DNA of 33,203 bases from an uncultured Candidatus Saccharibacteria bacterium (lineage in GTDB: Bacteria > Patescibacteriota > Saccharimonadia > Saccharimonadales > Saccharimonadaceae). This document shows positions 32,172-33,203 of the stretch, in pieces. The DNA is taken from contig CALHZJ010000010.1 in assembly GCA_938041005.1 (NCBI GenBank), positions 1 to 33,203 on the forward strand, in the 5' to 3' direction. The translations under genes were made by a program, and so were the position numbers. The number at the start of each line of letters is the position of its first letter. Position 1 is the first letter of the stretch. The notes beneath the pieces were generated by a model. That model was not told the DNA's origin, ran no database searches, and saw only the letters and a program-made list of their open reading frames with translations.

Positions 32172-32192
32172 TATTGCAACAAGTGTGCAATA
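32172..32192. promoter_or_regulatory. Candidate Fur/Zur operator
   Basis: A perfect inverted repeat TATTGCA-N7-TGCAATA lies in the 47-bp gap upstream of fur. On the - strand it overlaps TTGCAC (-35) spaced 16 bp from TATAAA (-10). Such a site would allow autoregulation. Confidence 0.5.
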
Positions 32193-32195
32193 GAC

Positions 32196-32930
32196 TTACA
32201 GTCCGAGTAATTCATAAGGATATTTGGGTTGGCTGATTTTTGTGATATGCGCGTCGGTTATGACGTATTCGGCTTGGCTATTAACGATTTTTTGCGACAA
32301 TTTACCCTTGACGATTAGCCATGTTCCATCTGGGTAGTCTGTCGAAAAGTTTTTCTCGACCAGGATTTTCATAGGCACGCTGTCAACAGTGCAGCAACTT
32401 ATAACGTATCTGACAATATTGAAGTAATTATAGCCGTAGTTTTTTAACAGATCATTTGAAACGAAGCCAGTAATGGTGATATCTTTGCCGTTAAAATAAG
32501 CAGTTTCTTTGCAAGAATTTATGGCGGTTCTCCAGCGATTTATTGAGATTGTAGAAGAGTTTTCTTTCGGCTGAGGTGTTTCGCAACGACTTTCGGGCTC
32601 AATAATCGCAGGACTTTCTTTTTGCGCGAGACTGCTTGGAGAGAGTGGCTTTGGCGGTAATATGTATCCGACTGATAATATAATTATTGCAAAATAAGAT
32701 ATTGGGGTAATTTTTTTCAAGCTAATTCTAGATTTGTCTTTAGTGAACTTATTTTTTAATTGCAACATTATATCAATAAGCAAAAGTATAACGCCGATTA
32801 TGCTAATTATGACCGCGAATGTGTGATAGCGTGGATGAACGTAAAAGCCAAGTTGGTCGCGCCAAGCTAATAACAAAATATATGCGCAAACGACAATTCC
32901 GCCAATTGATTTTGCAAGATTAGCGTACAT
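32196..32930 (-). CDS. TIGR03943 family membrane protein (YcgQ-like)
   Basis: A 244-aa protein. Three membrane helices are seen (about 9-24 IGGIVVCAYILLLAW, 37-57 TFAVIISIIGVILLLIDIML, 75-93 PISYFAIIILSVGYILPP), then a soluble domain of about 130 residues with an OB-like region: NGKDITITGFVSND, NYFNIVRYVISCCTVDSVPMKILV, GTWLIVKGKLSQKI. The CC pair before the domain centre is conserved in the family and may bind metal (inference). Partner genes encode YraQ-type permeases, as here: the upstream permease overlaps by 11 bp. Likely substrate: a metal ion. Confidence 0.8.
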   Translation of the reverse strand: MYANLAKSIGGIVVCAYILLLAWRDQLGFYVHPRYHTFAVIISIIGVILLLIDIMLQLKNKFTKDKSRISLKKITPISYFAIIILSVGYILPPKPLSPSSLAQKESPAIIEPESRCETPQPKENSSTISINRWRTAINSCKETAYFNGKDITITGFVSNDLLKNYGYNYFNIVRYVISCCTVDSVPMKILVEKNFSTDYPDGTWLIVKGKLSQKIVNSQAEYVITDAHITKISQPKYPYELLGL

Positions 32931-33203
32931 ATAAATTAACTCCTAGTCCGACAATTAGCGATAAGACGAATACAGTTAAGGTAATTGTTGCAATAAATTT
33001 CCAGCGAAAAGTTGTTTTTAATAGCGTAATCATTTTAATGTCTATCATCGGTCCGAATAGCAAGAAAGATAAAATTGAGCCTGTTGTGAAATTTCGCACG
33101 TAAGCCAGTGCGAAGAACGCGTCGATGCTGGAGCATATCGAGATGATGAAACTTAGTGTGATCATGGATATGACTGATAAGAAAATGTCGCCGCCGACGG
33201 CAT
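32920..33203 (-). CDS. YraQ/DUF318-type permease, C-terminal part (cut by window end)
   Basis: The frame is open to the window edge and reads AVGGDIFLSVISMITLSFIISICSSIDAFFALAYV near the edge in two overlapping stretches, followed by FGPMIDIKMITLL and two more membrane helices (WKFIATITLTVFVLSLIVGLG). SICSSIDAF and GPMIDIKM are hallmarks of the DUF318/YraQ predicted permeases. About 94 residues lie within the window. It is the first visible gene of the permease, TIGR03943, fur run. Confidence 0.8.
   Translation of the reverse strand, partial: AVGGDIFLSVISMITLSFIISICSSIDAFFALAYVRNFTTGSILSFLLFGPMIDIKMITLLKTTFRWKFIATITLTVFVLSLIVGLGVNLYVR

Overview
This window looks like the chromosome of a Patescibacteria (CPR) bacterium, most likely a Saccharibacterium (TM7). 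The evidence is a compact, partial dcw cluster, a CPR-style type IV secretion ATPase, a sigma-region-4/HARE-HTH protein, and moderate G+C. TGA is used as an ordinary stop (murG ends in TGA overlapping the ftsQ start), which argues against the TGA=Gly code of Gracilibacteria/Absconditabacteria. The taxonomic call is inference from gene content. No rRNA or tRNA gene was found.

Left part (1-11577, + strand): the tail of an unidentified gene (possibly RelA/SpoT-like), RNase HI, a DUF4868 protein related to KwaB of the Kiwa anti-phage system, and a PIF1-like helicase. A truncated division and cell-wall cluster follows: mraZ, rsmH, a 23-codon micro-ORF, an ftsL-like gene, ftsI, mraY, ftsW, murG and ftsQ. 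murC-F, ftsA and ftsZ are not here. The mraZ promoter carries TGGGN boxes at 10-bp spacing, the classic MraZ autoregulation site.

Accessory island (about 11578-20820): a 730-bp AT-rich gap, a membrane-anchored DUF2726 protein (-), a small membrane-protein gene (DUF6609-like) broken by one in-frame TGA, a structured leader with two diverged tandem hairpin modules, and a complete type II-C CRISPR-Cas system. The CRISPR array has 23 identical 36-bp repeats and 22 spacers (+). cas2, cas1 and a 1157-aa cas9 lie on the opposite strand and converge on it. A tracrRNA with its own terminator sits just upstream of cas9 (-). Each repeat ends in TGATATAAT, a perfect extended -10 promoter also found in front of several chromosomal genes, so each crRNA is probably transcribed from its own promoter. 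The tracrRNA anti-repeat differs at exactly the positions that destroy this -10 box, yet keeps G-U pairing. To the right lie an open frame with three diverged protein repeats that runs into the tracrRNA, a terminator hairpin and a decayed CRISPR repeat.

Right part (20820-33203): a polyamine-type operon (speD, DUF4178 protein, membrane-fused spermidine synthase-like protein; +). Convergent to it on the - strand lie a conjugation-type ATPase, a sigma-region-4/HARE-HTH regulator, topA, a CDP-alcohol phosphatidyltransferase and dprA. Between dprA and fur is an apparently non-coding transcription unit with a consensus promoter (TTGACA-17-TATAAT), several hairpins and a strong bidirectional terminator. 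The window ends with a Fur/Zur-family regulator, a TIGR03943 protein and a YraQ-type permease (cut by the window end), a likely metal-responsive operon.

A recurring feature is a -10 box only 7-12 bp ahead of the start codon (rnhA, the DUF4868 gene, rsmH, ftsI, speD, topA), which predicts leaderless or nearly leaderless mRNAs.
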